Part shown: in pieces, positions 1 to 8,378 of the stretch
Numbering within the stretch: the stretch's first letter is position 1
Layout of the letters: the number at the start of each line of letters is the position of its first letter
Assembly (NCBI GenBank): GCA_963675935.2
Contig: CAXXPV010000004.1
Location: forward strand, 62,001 to 126,000
DNA: 64,000 nucleotides
Reading direction: 5' to 3'
Source of the DNA: G963675935 sp963675935
GTDB taxonomy: Bacteria > Planctomycetota > Planctomycetia > Pirellulales > Thermoguttaceae
The notes under the pieces: model-generated
Told to the model about the DNA's origin: nothing
What the model saw: the letters and a program-made list of their open reading frames with translations, nothing else
Databases searched by the model: none
Made by a program: the position numbers and the translations under genes

Positions 1-37
1 CTACGTATAATTCACCAACTTATTTTTTCACAGTTCC

Positions 38-277
38 TCAGTTGCTGGAACCAGGCGCCGATTCGTCCGGTTTCTTGGCCGATTTCTCGTCGGCCGTCCG
101 ATCTTCGACTTTTTTGTCGCTCGCGTGCTGTATCTCGTCTTCGATTCCAGACACGCCTTTTTTGAATTCCACGACCCCGCGGCCCAAGGAACGCATCACG
201 CTCGGCAGGCGGTTGCCAAATAATAGCAGGACAACAAACGCCACAATCATCATTTCCGTGGTTCCGAGACCAAACAT
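38..277 (-). CDS. tatA: TatA/TatE-type twin-arginine translocase subunit (copy 1)
   Basis: This 79-residue protein is a pore-forming subunit of the Tat pathway, which exports folded proteins across the cytoplasmic membrane. It shows the TatA layout: a short N-terminal membrane helix (about residues 7-22, ending LLLFG), a hinge, then the amphipathic helix SLGRGVVEFKKGVSG and a charged, disordered tail rich in K, D, E and S. The FG and the LPSVMRSLG segment fit the family consensus. A second, shorter TatA lies 90 bp upstream on the same strand, so the two are probably co-transcribed. TatB cannot be ruled out, but the short tail favours TatA/E. No tatC is in the window. Confidence 0.9.
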   Translation of the reverse strand: MFGLGTTEMMIVAFVVLLLFGNRLPSVMRSLGRGVVEFKKGVSGIEDEIQHASDKKVEDRTADEKSAKKPDESAPGSSN

Positions 278-367
278 AAGCCTATCCTCTCGTGCGTTCT
301 GCAGAAGACTCTTACCGATGAAGTTTCCCTGCGAAGCCGCAAGCGGCTTGTTTGACGGTGGCGTTAG

Positions 368-568
368 CTACGTCTTTGATTCTTCTTCGATCTTTTCGAC
401 CGTACTCTTGCCGTTCTTGACGTCGTCCTCGATGCCAGCCAAACCCTTTTTGAACTCAACCACGCCCTGGCCGAGCGAACGCATCACGCTTGGCAGACGG
501 TTGCCAAAAAAAAGCATCAAAGCAAGACCAATGATGATCCAATGGATGGGGGATGTGAGACCAAACAT
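368..568 (-). CDS. tatA: TatA/TatE-type twin-arginine translocase subunit (copy 2)
   Basis: This 66-residue TatA-like protein has a membrane helix (about residues 9-22), a GNRLPSVMRSLG hinge, an amphipathic helix containing GVVEFKKGLAGIEDD, and a short charged tail ending KIEEESKT. It is nearly identical to copy 1 from the end of the membrane helix through the amphipathic helix but differs in its first 20 residues and its tail. That pattern suggests an old tandem duplication. The 90-bp gap between the copies holds a GCGAAGCCGCAAGCGGC short palindrome. Both would act in the cytoplasmic membrane as TatA/E subunits. Confidence 0.9.
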   Translation of the reverse strand: MFGLTSPIHWIIIGLALMLFFGNRLPSVMRSLGQGVVEFKKGLAGIEDDVKNGKSTVEKIEEESKT

Positions 569-677
569 GAGAATTGTCCGGTGGTGGGGTGGATACTACG
601 AGGGCAGACACCTAGCCCGCCCATATCCTTATTGTACCGACTACAACTGCGGTGTCAAACAGACCGGGCAAGTGGCC

Positions 678-962
678 GGGAGAATTGCAAAGTCGCATTT
701 TGGGGATAGATGGGAAAAACCGTCATTCTGAGCGCAGCGAAGAATCTCGTTGGCCCACAGGAACTTACGCGATACCACGGAGATTCTTCGCTGCGCTCAG
801 AGGATGTGATTTTTTCGACTGCTTGACGAGGCACGCGACGTAAGTCGTTATTTCTCGTCGTTTCGGCAACCAAGGAATAAGGACTTACGTCAACGATTCC
901 GCCAGTCGTCGAAAAAATCACATCCTCTCAGAATGACGGTTTCCTGGACTTTGCTGTTCTGC
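678..962. repeat. Palindromic dispersed repeat, family A, interrupted by a nested element
   Basis: The ends read GGAGAATTGCAAAGTC and, inverted, GACTTTGCTGTTCT. The core is an inverted pair of CATTCTGAGCGCAGCGAAGA arms. Related copies lie at 12741-12894 and 38215-38369. In this copy the right arm is split by a 126-bp insertion (801-926). Short in-frame translations of the unit (HSERSEES) are not genes. Together with its flanks it fills the gap between the TatA genes and the next CDS. Confidence 0.85.
801..926. mobile_element. MITE-like element nested in repeat family A
   Basis: The element is 126 bp with 19-bp perfect terminal inverted repeats, AGGATGTGATTTTTTCGAC at the left and its complement at the right. 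It is flanked by a 5-bp direct repeat CTCAG (796-800 and 927-931). Removing it with one CTCAG restores the uninterrupted arm GCTGCGCTCAGAATGACGG seen in the other family A copies. It has no coding capacity and would need a transposase supplied in trans. The parental insertion sequence is not in the window. Confidence 0.85.
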
Positions 963-1006
963 TGACCAAGTGGCGATGGTAGGTTATGCTTCAACGTAAC
1001 CTACGG

Positions 1007-3082
1007 CTACTTCGCCCGCTCTTCCGCGGGGGCGACTTCCGCGTAAAGCGGGAGAAATCGGTAGTAGACTTCCAGCGTCAACGTGGCCAGCGCGGTGGTG
1101 TAGACCCGGCCGCCATGCCCCCCCCACAGGTCGTTGGTGCCCCAGGAACCGGCCTGTGGCCCCTCGTGAACCTGACGACCGACCACGGCGCTGCGCATCG
1201 CTTCGTTCCACCGTTGCCAATGGATTCCACGCAACTGATACATTCCCAGCGTGCCATAGTACCAGTAATACAAGTTCGACATCCCATCGCCCGGCAATTC
1301 GCCCAGCAGAAAATCGCCAGCCTCGTTGCACGCCGGATTTTGTCGCGGCAGCCCCAAAAACTGCCAGCAAACCAGGGCCTCGGCCGTCATCGATCGGGTG
1401 GTTTGTTCGCCGGGCCGATACGAGGCTCGACCGCCGTAATCGCCCGAGGCCACGCTCTGCAAATATCGAATGATGCCCTGCCGGGTGCTGTCGGGAATGG
1501 GAATCCCGGCCAGTTCCGCGCTCTTTAGGGCCATGAGCTGCCAGCCGAGTTGGCTGGTGTCGCCGGCGTCGCCCGGCCGATAGCGCCAACCGCCGCCCGA
1601 GGAGTCTTGCGCCCGAACGGTATACCCGATGGCCCGGCTGACCGGTTCGCGCAGTCGGGCGTCGTGCGTCATTCCATAGGCTTCGCTCAGGGCGAAAGTT
1701 GCCATCGCGTGGCTGTACATGAACTCAAACGACGCCGCCTGGCCGGCCAGATTGCCGTCGGCCGCTTGAATTCGGATCAGATATTCCAGCCCGCGCCGAA
1801 TGTCTTCGCGGTAGGGACCGTCGAGGTGGGTATGACCGGCCGCGAGAAACGCCAGCAGAGCTAGCCCCGTGACGGCGCTGTCGGCCTTGCTTCCGGCGTT
1901 CTGTCGATCGCGACCCAGCACGTTGGTTTCTTTTCCCGCGCCGTGAACTCGCGGATCCCAGCGGCCGTCGGCCGACTGGTTATCGGCCAACCACTTGAGC
2001 GCGGCCTTGACCGCGGCCTCGGTTTCGGCGGTGCCGCCGTGGCTTTGCGCGATGTCGGAACGGTTCGGGGCCACGCGAAGTCGATAGGCGTCGGGCACCG
2101 AAGCTTTTGCCGCGTTACCATCGTAGCGGCGTGGGATGGAGGCCAGGGCGATTGCCGAGCCGCCGCCGGCCGCAAGTTCGCCATCGCCAGTGGATTTGTT
2201 GGCGGCGTAGGCCGAATCGCCGTCGTCGGGCGAGTCGGCTGCATTGGCGGCGATGCGTGGAAATGGTTTGATACGTATGGCGACGGTATTTTTCGCATGG
2301 TCGGTGACCACGGACAACCCGGCCGTTTCGCTTTCGTCCATCGGGGGCAAGGGCGCGGCCTGATGGAGCAGCGCGGCCGGAACATCTTCCGTCGAAATCC
2401 GCACCGGCCGGCCCGGCGCGTCGGTGGCAAATCGCTCGGCCGAGGGCGTTCCGTCGGGAATGGTCGGCTGCGCGGCGTCGCGGCGCTGCGCGGCCGGCGC
2501 TTCGATTGCCGCGGCGGGCTTGGTCGCCGTGGTTTTGTTCTTGCTTTTTCCGTTCCGCACCGCCGCGTCCGGCCCGAACGGTTGCATTTCGGTCCATGCC
2601 AGATGGTCGAATGCGGGATTGCCGGGCAAGGGCGACTGATCGGCTTGCGTCAATCGTTTCGGCTCGACGAGCATTGCGACGGCGCCGCGTTCCAATTCGG
2701 TCGCACGGGGTTGGACCGCCGGATCGTCGCCAAAAGTTTCCCAGGGCTGTTCATTGGCCCGTGATGCCGATGTCGGCGAGCCTGCGCCGCCGATGTTTTC
2801 GGTCATCGCCGGGCCGTCGCCCAACGAGAGGTTGATGACCTGTTCGGGCGGTTGCGGCAACGGCGTGGCGATATGGATCGTCGTCGCGTAGGATGCCAGA
2901 ATCAGATGGACCAACAGCGAGAGGCCCATGCACTTGCGCAGAGGGCGATATTGTCCCCAGCGGGTGTACATCAGCACGGCCAGCCCGATGGTGAAAAAGA
3001 TCAACCCAATCCAGCAGACCGCGACGACCGGCTCGATGCCGGCCAAAAACTCGATCAGGCGATGGAATCGATCGTTGTTCAT
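1007..3082 (-). CDS. Membrane-anchored prenyltransferase/squalene-oxidase-repeat protein (large)
   Basis: A 691-residue protein. Two N-terminal membrane segments (about residues 17-38 and 51-70) are followed by a long Pro/Ala-rich low-complexity linker (about 90-345). The C-terminal part (about 350-690) has alpha/alpha-barrel repeats of the prenyltransferase/squalene-oxidase type, for example LKWLADNQSADGRWDP, YLIRIQAADGNL and GWRYRPGDAGDTSQLGWQLM. I do not see the DxDD acid motif of squalene-hopene cyclases, so terpene cyclisation is doubtful and a binding or structural role is likelier. It follows exbD with a 3-bp gap and ends a cluster of lipoprotein, TPR protein, ExbB and ExbD. A paralogue lies at 23078-24805. 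The function is unknown. Confidence 0.8.
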   Translation of the reverse strand: MNNDRFHRLIEFLAGIEPVVAVCWIGLIFFTIGLAVLMYTRWGQYRPLRKCMGLSLLVHLILASYATTIHIATPLPQPPEQVINLSLGDGPAMTENIGGAGSPTSASRANEQPWETFGDDPAVQPRATELERGAVAMLVEPKRLTQADQSPLPGNPAFDHLAWTEMQPFGPDAAVRNGKSKNKTTATKPAAAIEAPAAQRRDAAQPTIPDGTPSAERFATDAPGRPVRISTEDVPAALLHQAAPLPPMDESETAGLSVVTDHAKNTVAIRIKPFPRIAANAADSPDDGDSAYAANKSTGDGELAAGGGSAIALASIPRRYDGNAAKASVPDAYRLRVAPNRSDIAQSHGGTAETEAAVKAALKWLADNQSADGRWDPRVHGAGKETNVLGRDRQNAGSKADSAVTGLALLAFLAAGHTHLDGPYREDIRRGLEYLIRIQAADGNLAGQAASFEFMYSHAMATFALSEAYGMTHDARLREPVSRAIGYTVRAQDSSGGGWRYRPGDAGDTSQLGWQLMALKSAELAGIPIPDSTRQGIIRYLQSVASGDYGGRASYRPGEQTTRSMTAEALVCWQFLGLPRQNPACNEAGDFLLGELPGDGMSNLYYWYYGTLGMYQLRGIHWQRWNEAMRSAVVGRQVHEGPQAGSWGTNDLWGGHGGRVYTTALATLTLEVYYRFLPLYAEVAPAEERAK

Positions 3083-3085
3083 GGA

Positions 3086-3505
3086 CTATCTTTGCAGCGG
3101 CGCCGATCGCACCGTGATGCCGAGGTCTTGAATGCCGGCTTGTTTGCAGGCCGTGAGTACGGCGGCGACGTTTTGGAACTCGCCGCGGGCGTCGCCTCGC
3201 ACCAGTACGCCGAGATCGCTGTATTGCCGGCGGGCCGAGGCCAGCCGCGTGGTCAATTGGTCGAGCGTGACGGTTTCCTTGTCCAGGGTGATGGCGCCGT
3301 CGCGGTAGACGTTCACCTCGCGCCGGGCGGGCGCCGCGGTGAGCGTGCCGCGATCGACGACCTCGGGCACGCGAAGCCCGATCTTCCGTTCGTCGTCGAT
3401 GAATCGCGTCCCCAGCATGAAGAAGATGATCAGGAGGAACATGACGTCGAGCATCGCCGTCAGGTTCAACGTCGGTTCCTCATCGAGATGGGTTTTTAGC
3501 GGCAT
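3086..3505 (-). CDS. exbD: ExbD/TolR-family biopolymer transport protein
   Basis: A 139-residue protein with one N-terminal membrane helix (about residues 15-35, LTAMLDVMFLLIIFFML) and a periplasmic domain. The Asp in AMLDVMF is the conserved proton-relay residue of ExbD/TolR/MotB-type stators. With ExbB it would form a proton-driven motor in the cytoplasmic membrane that transmits energy to the envelope. It lies between exbB and the prenyltransferase-repeat protein on the same strand, 3 bp from the latter, so co-translation is likely. No TonB is encoded nearby, so the partner may be the neighbouring large membrane protein. Confidence 0.9.
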   Translation of the reverse strand: MPLKTHLDEEPTLNLTAMLDVMFLLIIFFMLGTRFIDDERKIGLRVPEVVDRGTLTAAPARREVNVYRDGAITLDKETVTLDQLTTRLASARRQYSDLGVLVRGDARGEFQNVAAVLTACKQAGIQDLGITVRSAPLQR

Positions 3506-3597
3506 GGCAGGAAACAGTGGTTAGTGGTTTATTCTAAAAAAACCGCTTGAGGGTTTCGCAATTTTCAATTCGCAATTCGCAATTCGCAATTTCTTCT

Positions 3598-4431
3598 CTA
3601 CGCCGCGGCAGCCGTGGTGTTCCTACGCGATTTCGCCGGCGGAGCTTTCTTCTCCTGCAAATCCTCGGCCGAGATCACGTTGACGACCTCTTGGGCGAGC
3701 TTGTCGATTTCCATCACCAGCCGATCGACCCGGCTGACGAAGAAGACGTACAGCAGCGAGGCGGGAATGGCGACGGACAATCCGCCGGCGGTGTTCAACA
3801 GGGCCTTGGCGATTCCGCCGGCCAGCGGCGCGGCGCGGCCCAGCGCGTCGGAAGCCGGATTGGCGATGACGTTGAACGTCTGGATCATTCCCAGCACCGT
3901 GCCCATCAGCCCCAGCAGCGGGCCGACCGTGGCCACGGCGTAGAACACCCGCAGATAGCGGCGCAGACCGTTGGTCGCGCGTTCGCCGGCGTCGATCACG
4001 CCTTGCTCGATTTCGACGCCGGGCCGCCCCCATTTTCGCACCGCTCCGGCGAAGACGTTGGCCACGGGACTGCCGTTTTCATGGCATAGTTCCAGGGCCT
4101 GATCGCGGTCGAGTTGCCCCTCGCGGAGCTGGCTCAAAAATCGGGTGACGAACGGTTTGGGGATCACGCGGCTGCGGCGTAGGCAGACGCAGCGTTCCAG
4201 CGTAAAACCCACCAGCAGGAACGAGCAGAGCAAAATGGCGTACATCAGCGGGCCGGCGTCATCGACGATGTTGCGCAGATCGGTTGTGGGAATCAGCGCC
4301 CTCGGCTCGGCCGTGGAGGCTGCACTTGTCGCTTCAGCCGGTTCGGTTGCCGCCGCGATTGTGCAGTACAGGCACGCCGTCATCGCCAATAATAGAGTCC
4401 ATGCGAGAAAAGAACGATTGGGAAGACGCAT
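3598..4431 (-). CDS. exbB: MotA/TolQ/ExbB proton channel family protein
   Basis: A 277-residue protein. An N-terminal signal-like helix (about residues 8-27) and a variable stretch precede three membrane helices of the MotA/TolQ/ExbB family: about 62-82 (PLMYAILLCSFLLVGF), and two near 165-190 and 200-225 that contain VATVGPLLGLMGTVLGMI. That last stretch is the most conserved family motif. It would partner the adjacent ExbD. The C-terminus is cytoplasmic and rich in Lys and Ala. A cleavable signal ahead of the ExbB core is common in planctomycete and proteobacterial homologues. The 92-bp gap to exbD carries repeated AATTCGC units. Confidence 0.92.
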   Translation of the reverse strand: MRLPNRSFLAWTLLLAMTACLYCTIAAATEPAEATSAASTAEPRALIPTTDLRNIVDDAGPLMYAILLCSFLLVGFTLERCVCLRRSRVIPKPFVTRFLSQLREGQLDRDQALELCHENGSPVANVFAGAVRKWGRPGVEIEQGVIDAGERATNGLRRYLRVFYAVATVGPLLGLMGTVLGMIQTFNVIANPASDALGRAAPLAGGIAKALLNTAGGLSVAIPASLLYVFFVSRVDRLVMEIDKLAQEVVNVISAEDLQEKKAPPAKSRRNTTAAAA

Positions 4432-4461
4432 GACAATTACTCCCGAGTGAAAATACTCGTG

Positions 4462-7335
4462 TTATTTTGTTTTCTCAAGCTTTGCGAGCCGCTGTTTCGC
4501 TTCTTGCACGTAGGGCGTACGAGGATAAACCGCCATAATCCGTCGATAAAGTTCGGCGGCTTCCTTGGCTTGCCCCAACTGCTCGGAACACTTGCCTGCC
4601 TGCAACAACGCGGCCGATTGCCAGTTGGGATAGGCGTAAAGGTATACCAGTCGATGATACTCTCGCAGGGCGGCTTCGTAGTTTTTCTGGTGAAAATACG
4701 TTTCGCCGGTCATCCACTGCGCCATCGCCGCGGTTTCGGTCTTCTCGCCCGTGGCCGAGTGAATCGCCTTGGCGTATGCCTGCCGAGCACTCTCGAAATC
4801 GGCCTGATTGGCTAGGCATCGCCCCAGCAGGTAGTCCACTTCGTACTGCTGCTCGAAATTGGGATAGTCCTTCTCGATCTTGGCGGCAATCGCGTAGGCG
4901 TCGGTCCACCGGCCTTGCTGGGCCAAAACCTGGGCGCGCCGCAGCGGAATCATGGCCATCCACGGTTCGCGCTGAGGGCCGATTTGTTCGGCGATACGAT
5001 CGAGATGGGCAGACGCGGCGGCGTAGTCGCCCTCGCGATAGTGCGACTCCGCGATCCAAAACTCGGCCGCCACGCGACGCTGGGCGTCGGGTTTTTCGCG
5101 AATCAACGTTTCAAACATTATGCGTGCCTTCGCCCAGTCGGCCTGCGCCACGGCCGCTTGACCGCGAAGGAACAGAGCGTATTCGCGCAGCCGCGAGCCT
5201 GACGGCTCGACTTTCTCGTTGATTTCTGTTGTTTCCATGCGAGGGACCGTCGGCGTGGTCTTGCCGAGAACCTCATCAGTCAGACGGGCGGCCGCGTCGA
5301 AGTTTTTCGCGTCGAACGCCCGCTGAGCGAGCCGGTACGTGGCGTCGGCCCGGTATCGACTCGTCGGATATTCCTTGCGCAGGCGCTCGAAGAGCCGGCC
5401 GGCCTCGGCCGGTTTGCCGAGGTCGCGCATCGCCCATGCCCATTCGTAGAGAACAGCATCGAGCTTGGGATATTGAGGATCGACGGCGGCCAACCGCTCG
5501 AACATCGCGGCGGCTTCGGCATGATGTTTCAGCTTTTCATGCAGCCGCGCGGCCGACAGCAGAGCGTCGCCATGCTGCTTGCTTTTGGGATATTTATCGA
5601 TCACGCGGTTGAACATCGCCAGGGCCGATTCGCTCCGGCCGAGTTCTTCCAGAATGCGGCCCCGCAGGAAAGCCGCCTCGGCGGCAATTGGTTCCGGCGG
5701 ATTCTTCTTGAGTAGTTCATCGAACGTGGCCGCGGCCTCGGCCAGCTTGCCAGCCTTGTACTGGCTCCACCCAAGACTGAGCCGTCCCTTAAGTTCATAT
5801 TCGGTCGAACCACCGTCCTTGGTCAAACGGTTTGACAATTCGGCCGACCATGCGGCGTCGTTGGCGTCGTAGGCAGCCTCGGCCAGCCGCTCGGTGATTG
5901 GTGCTACCATTGCGTGGCCGGGATGTTTTTCGATCAGCTCGGCGTAGCGTTTTTTTGCTTTATCGATCTGGGCGGAGCGGGCCAAGCAGATCGCCAACTC
6001 GCCAAGCGCCCGTGCCTCGGCGTCGCTCGATGTTTTTTTATTCAAAAACGCTTCGAGCGGCGCAACCGCCTCGGGGTATTTTTTCAGGGCCAAGAGCAGC
6101 GAGCCTTGTGTGGCCAGGGCGTCGCGTTTCAGTTGCCCCTCGGCCCGCTCGACCACCGGCGCGAGTGTCGCCAGGGCATCTTGATAGCGGCCAAGCCCCT
6201 CATCACTGACGGCCAGCAGATAGCGGTTTTCCAAATCCTGTTGCCCAAGCTGGTCGGCCGGCTTTTCGCCGATCATGGGTTCCAGCAGCAGAACCGCTTT
6301 CTTATATTCCTTTCGTTCGACCAACGATCGGGCCAGCATCCGCCGCACGTCATTGGTCAGTTCGCTCTTGGGGAACTGCTTTTCAAACTTCGCCGCGTCG
6401 CGGTCCACCGCGGCGTAGTCCTTCATTTTCAACGCCGCTTGAATCCGACCGCGCATCGCTTGTTGCGAAACATCGGCGTCGGTTGCGGGCAGGGCCAACG
6501 CGGCATCGAATCGCTCGACGGCTTCGGCCGGCCGATCGAGCTTCAGTAGGGCCAAGCCATGCCCAAGCCGGGCGTTCGACCGCCAAGGACTATCTTTCAG
6601 GCGTTTCTCGAAGACCGAAAAACTCTCGATTGCTTGCTCGTATCGGGCGGCGGCATACTGCAAGGCCCCGAGCTGAAATTGGGCCGTGTCGGCCAGCGGG
6701 CTGGAGGGTTTCGCGGCCACCGCCGTGTAAAGCCGCTCGGCCTCTTCCATCTGATTTTGCTTCTCAAACACGCGGGCGAGCCCCAGCCGGCAATCGTCTT
6801 GGAGACTTCCCTTGGGGAACCGCTTCAGAGCGTCGCGGAAAAAAGTTGCGGCCGCGGCATTGTCGTCTTTTCTTAACGCGATGTCGCCCAAATAGGGCAG
6901 CGCGTAGGCGCCCAACGGATCGCCCGGGTATTTCGCTAAAAATTCGGTCAGGTCGCTCCGAGCGGCGTCGAGGTTTCCTACCGAATAAGCCGCTTCGCCC
7001 GATCCGAACATCGCGGCCGCGGCGTGTTCGCCCTTGGGCTTGGCCCGCACGTATTTTTGAAATTGTTCGCGGGCTTCGTCGAAACGGCCCAACTGTCGCA
7101 GGGCTTCACCGAGATAAAAGTTGCCCCGAGTCGTTCGCGGGTCGCCGGGATACCGCTCGACGAACGTCCGAAACTCCTCGATGGCGAGGCGCCAGTTCTT
7201 GCGGTCGTAATGGCCGGCCGCCACGGCGTATTGGTCGTCCGCCTCGCTGGCTCTCGTCTCTGTTTCAGCGACGGCGACGGCCCAGGCAACGATGGCGACG
7301 GCCAGGATTCGACAAATGTGTGAGTGCGTCAACAT
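4462..7335 (-). CDS. Secreted tetratricopeptide-repeat protein
   Basis: A 957-residue protein with an N-terminal signal peptide (about residues 1-29, hydrophobic ILAVAIVAWAVAVAE, cleavage near TRASEA). Many TPR-like helix pairs run the whole length, for example FVERYPGDPRTTRGNFYLGE, AKPKGEHAAAAMFGSGEAAY and YPKSKQHGDALLSAARLHE. The pattern of a helix pair followed by YPxxxxxxxA resembles YbgF/BamD-type TPRs, which act in the periplasm. It begins the ExbB/ExbD cluster, 30 bp upstream of exbB, so a role as a periplasmic scaffold for that assembly is a reasonable inference. No enzymatic motif was found. Confidence 0.85.
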   Translation of the reverse strand: MLTHSHICRILAVAIVAWAVAVAETETRASEADDQYAVAAGHYDRKNWRLAIEEFRTFVERYPGDPRTTRGNFYLGEALRQLGRFDEAREQFQKYVRAKPKGEHAAAAMFGSGEAAYSVGNLDAARSDLTEFLAKYPGDPLGAYALPYLGDIALRKDDNAAAATFFRDALKRFPKGSLQDDCRLGLARVFEKQNQMEEAERLYTAVAAKPSSPLADTAQFQLGALQYAAARYEQAIESFSVFEKRLKDSPWRSNARLGHGLALLKLDRPAEAVERFDAALALPATDADVSQQAMRGRIQAALKMKDYAAVDRDAAKFEKQFPKSELTNDVRRMLARSLVERKEYKKAVLLLEPMIGEKPADQLGQQDLENRYLLAVSDEGLGRYQDALATLAPVVERAEGQLKRDALATQGSLLLALKKYPEAVAPLEAFLNKKTSSDAEARALGELAICLARSAQIDKAKKRYAELIEKHPGHAMVAPITERLAEAAYDANDAAWSAELSNRLTKDGGSTEYELKGRLSLGWSQYKAGKLAEAAATFDELLKKNPPEPIAAEAAFLRGRILEELGRSESALAMFNRVIDKYPKSKQHGDALLSAARLHEKLKHHAEAAAMFERLAAVDPQYPKLDAVLYEWAWAMRDLGKPAEAGRLFERLRKEYPTSRYRADATYRLAQRAFDAKNFDAAARLTDEVLGKTTPTVPRMETTEINEKVEPSGSRLREYALFLRGQAAVAQADWAKARIMFETLIREKPDAQRRVAAEFWIAESHYREGDYAAASAHLDRIAEQIGPQREPWMAMIPLRRAQVLAQQGRWTDAYAIAAKIEKDYPNFEQQYEVDYLLGRCLANQADFESARQAYAKAIHSATGEKTETAAMAQWMTGETYFHQKNYEAALREYHRLVYLYAYPNWQSAALLQAGKCSEQLGQAKEAAELYRRIMAVYPRTPYVQEAKQRLAKLEKTK

Positions 7336-7458
7336 GGCTCACCAGGGATTATCGCAATAAAACAAAACCCCAATGGCCGGGCAGCCAAGGGGGTTTTGTC
7401 ATGGTCTCTTTTCGTCACACACACAACCGATGCGAGGGCCATGCCGCCCCGGGTGATA

Positions 7459-8031
7459 TTAGTAGTTGCTGCCCGGTCCCGGATCGACGTTGCCCGCCAT
7501 GTGCAGGTGGTCGTGGTCGATGTAAATCACTTCCTGCGCTTCCTCGTCCGTAGTGGTGTACGGAATCGGCCAGCCGACCCGCGTCACCTCGGTGTAATAA
7601 ATGGTGCATTTGTAGTGGGCATGATGCAGTTGGGCAGGCCCGACCAACGGATAAACCCGCACCGGATCGATGTAGTCGGAGATCGGCTCGCTGACGATCC
7701 GCACGTTGTTCCGTTGAGTTTCATGCAGGAAAGGCCAGCCGCCTTGAACCGGCTTGGCTTTTTCCAATGCCCGCATCACTTCGTCTTCCGACGGCGGGTC
7801 CAATGCCGTTTCAGGCGAACCCGGCGTGATCGGACCGAGGATCGGCATCCGGTCATAGCGTTTGTGTTGCCAGTACGTATCTTCGGCTTCCTTCTGAAGG
7901 TAAGGCGAAATCGGGATCGGGAACGCCGCGATTCCGAGATTGGGGCCTGCCACCGTCGCGCATCCTGAAGCCGACAACAGTGACAAAAGGCCGAGAACAC
8001 CAGTAATCGCAAAAGCGGCTTTGTTGGACAT
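7459..8031 (-). CDS. Putative lipoprotein of unknown function
   Basis: A 190-residue protein starting MSNKAAFAITG. That start is chosen because GGCGAGGAGACACGG lies directly upstream and a signal peptide follows at once. The signal (about residues 6-22) ends in the lipobox LSASGC, predicting lipidation at Cys23. The mature part is rich in Pro and aromatic residues (ISPYLQ, VGPAQLHHAHYKC, GWPIPYTTTDEE) and matches no family I can name. It lies 123 bp upstream of the TPR gene on the same strand and may belong to the envelope cluster. Confidence 0.75.
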   Translation of the reverse strand: MSNKAAFAITGVLGLLSLLSASGCATVAGPNLGIAAFPIPISPYLQKEAEDTYWQHKRYDRMPILGPITPGSPETALDPPSEDEVMRALEKAKPVQGGWPFLHETQRNNVRIVSEPISDYIDPVRVYPLVGPAQLHHAHYKCTIYYTEVTRVGWPIPYTTTDEEAQEVIYIDHDHLHMAGNVDPGPGSNY

Positions 8032-8378
8032 CCGTGTCTCCTCGCCGAAAAAAGATTCTGAGCCGTGGTTGCAATACATATCGTGTTAAACTAGGCCAGA
8101 CTTGCGGCTTTTTTCGGTTGTAGGCGAAGTTCTGCAAATTCCACCGCCTTTTCATGTAAGAATGGGTAAGGAGGGATGCGGGCGTTAATTTAGGGATATT
8201 ACGCAGCTATTGGGCAGTTCACCCCAAAAAGAACTCCGGGAATCGGAGAGAATGGCGTTCGCTTTGGCGACAACCCAAGCGTCGTTCAGAGCGGCAGCAC
8301 TCGAACACGGCTTTTTGTCGGCTCAACAACGACGATGGCTCCCGCCGCCGCGCCGCCCGATTCCGCCGCCGTGTAAAA
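8032..8378. other. Intergenic region without recognised feature
   Basis: This 347-bp gap separates two minus-strand genes, so it should hold the lipoprotein promoter and the 3' region of the oxidoreductase gene. I see no RNA gene, strong hairpin or credible ORF. Open frames here overlap gene ends and lack family features. Confidence 0.5.

Noticed and set aside
42..731. 229-codon plus-strand frame over the TatA genes
   Set aside because: It is antisense to two well-supported tatA genes and shows repeated segments only because the TatA genes are duplicated.
655..921. HSERSEES-containing short frames in family A repeats (also 12613-12963 and 38162-38428)
   Set aside because: The translation comes from a palindromic DNA repeat; similar peptides appear in databases as artefacts.
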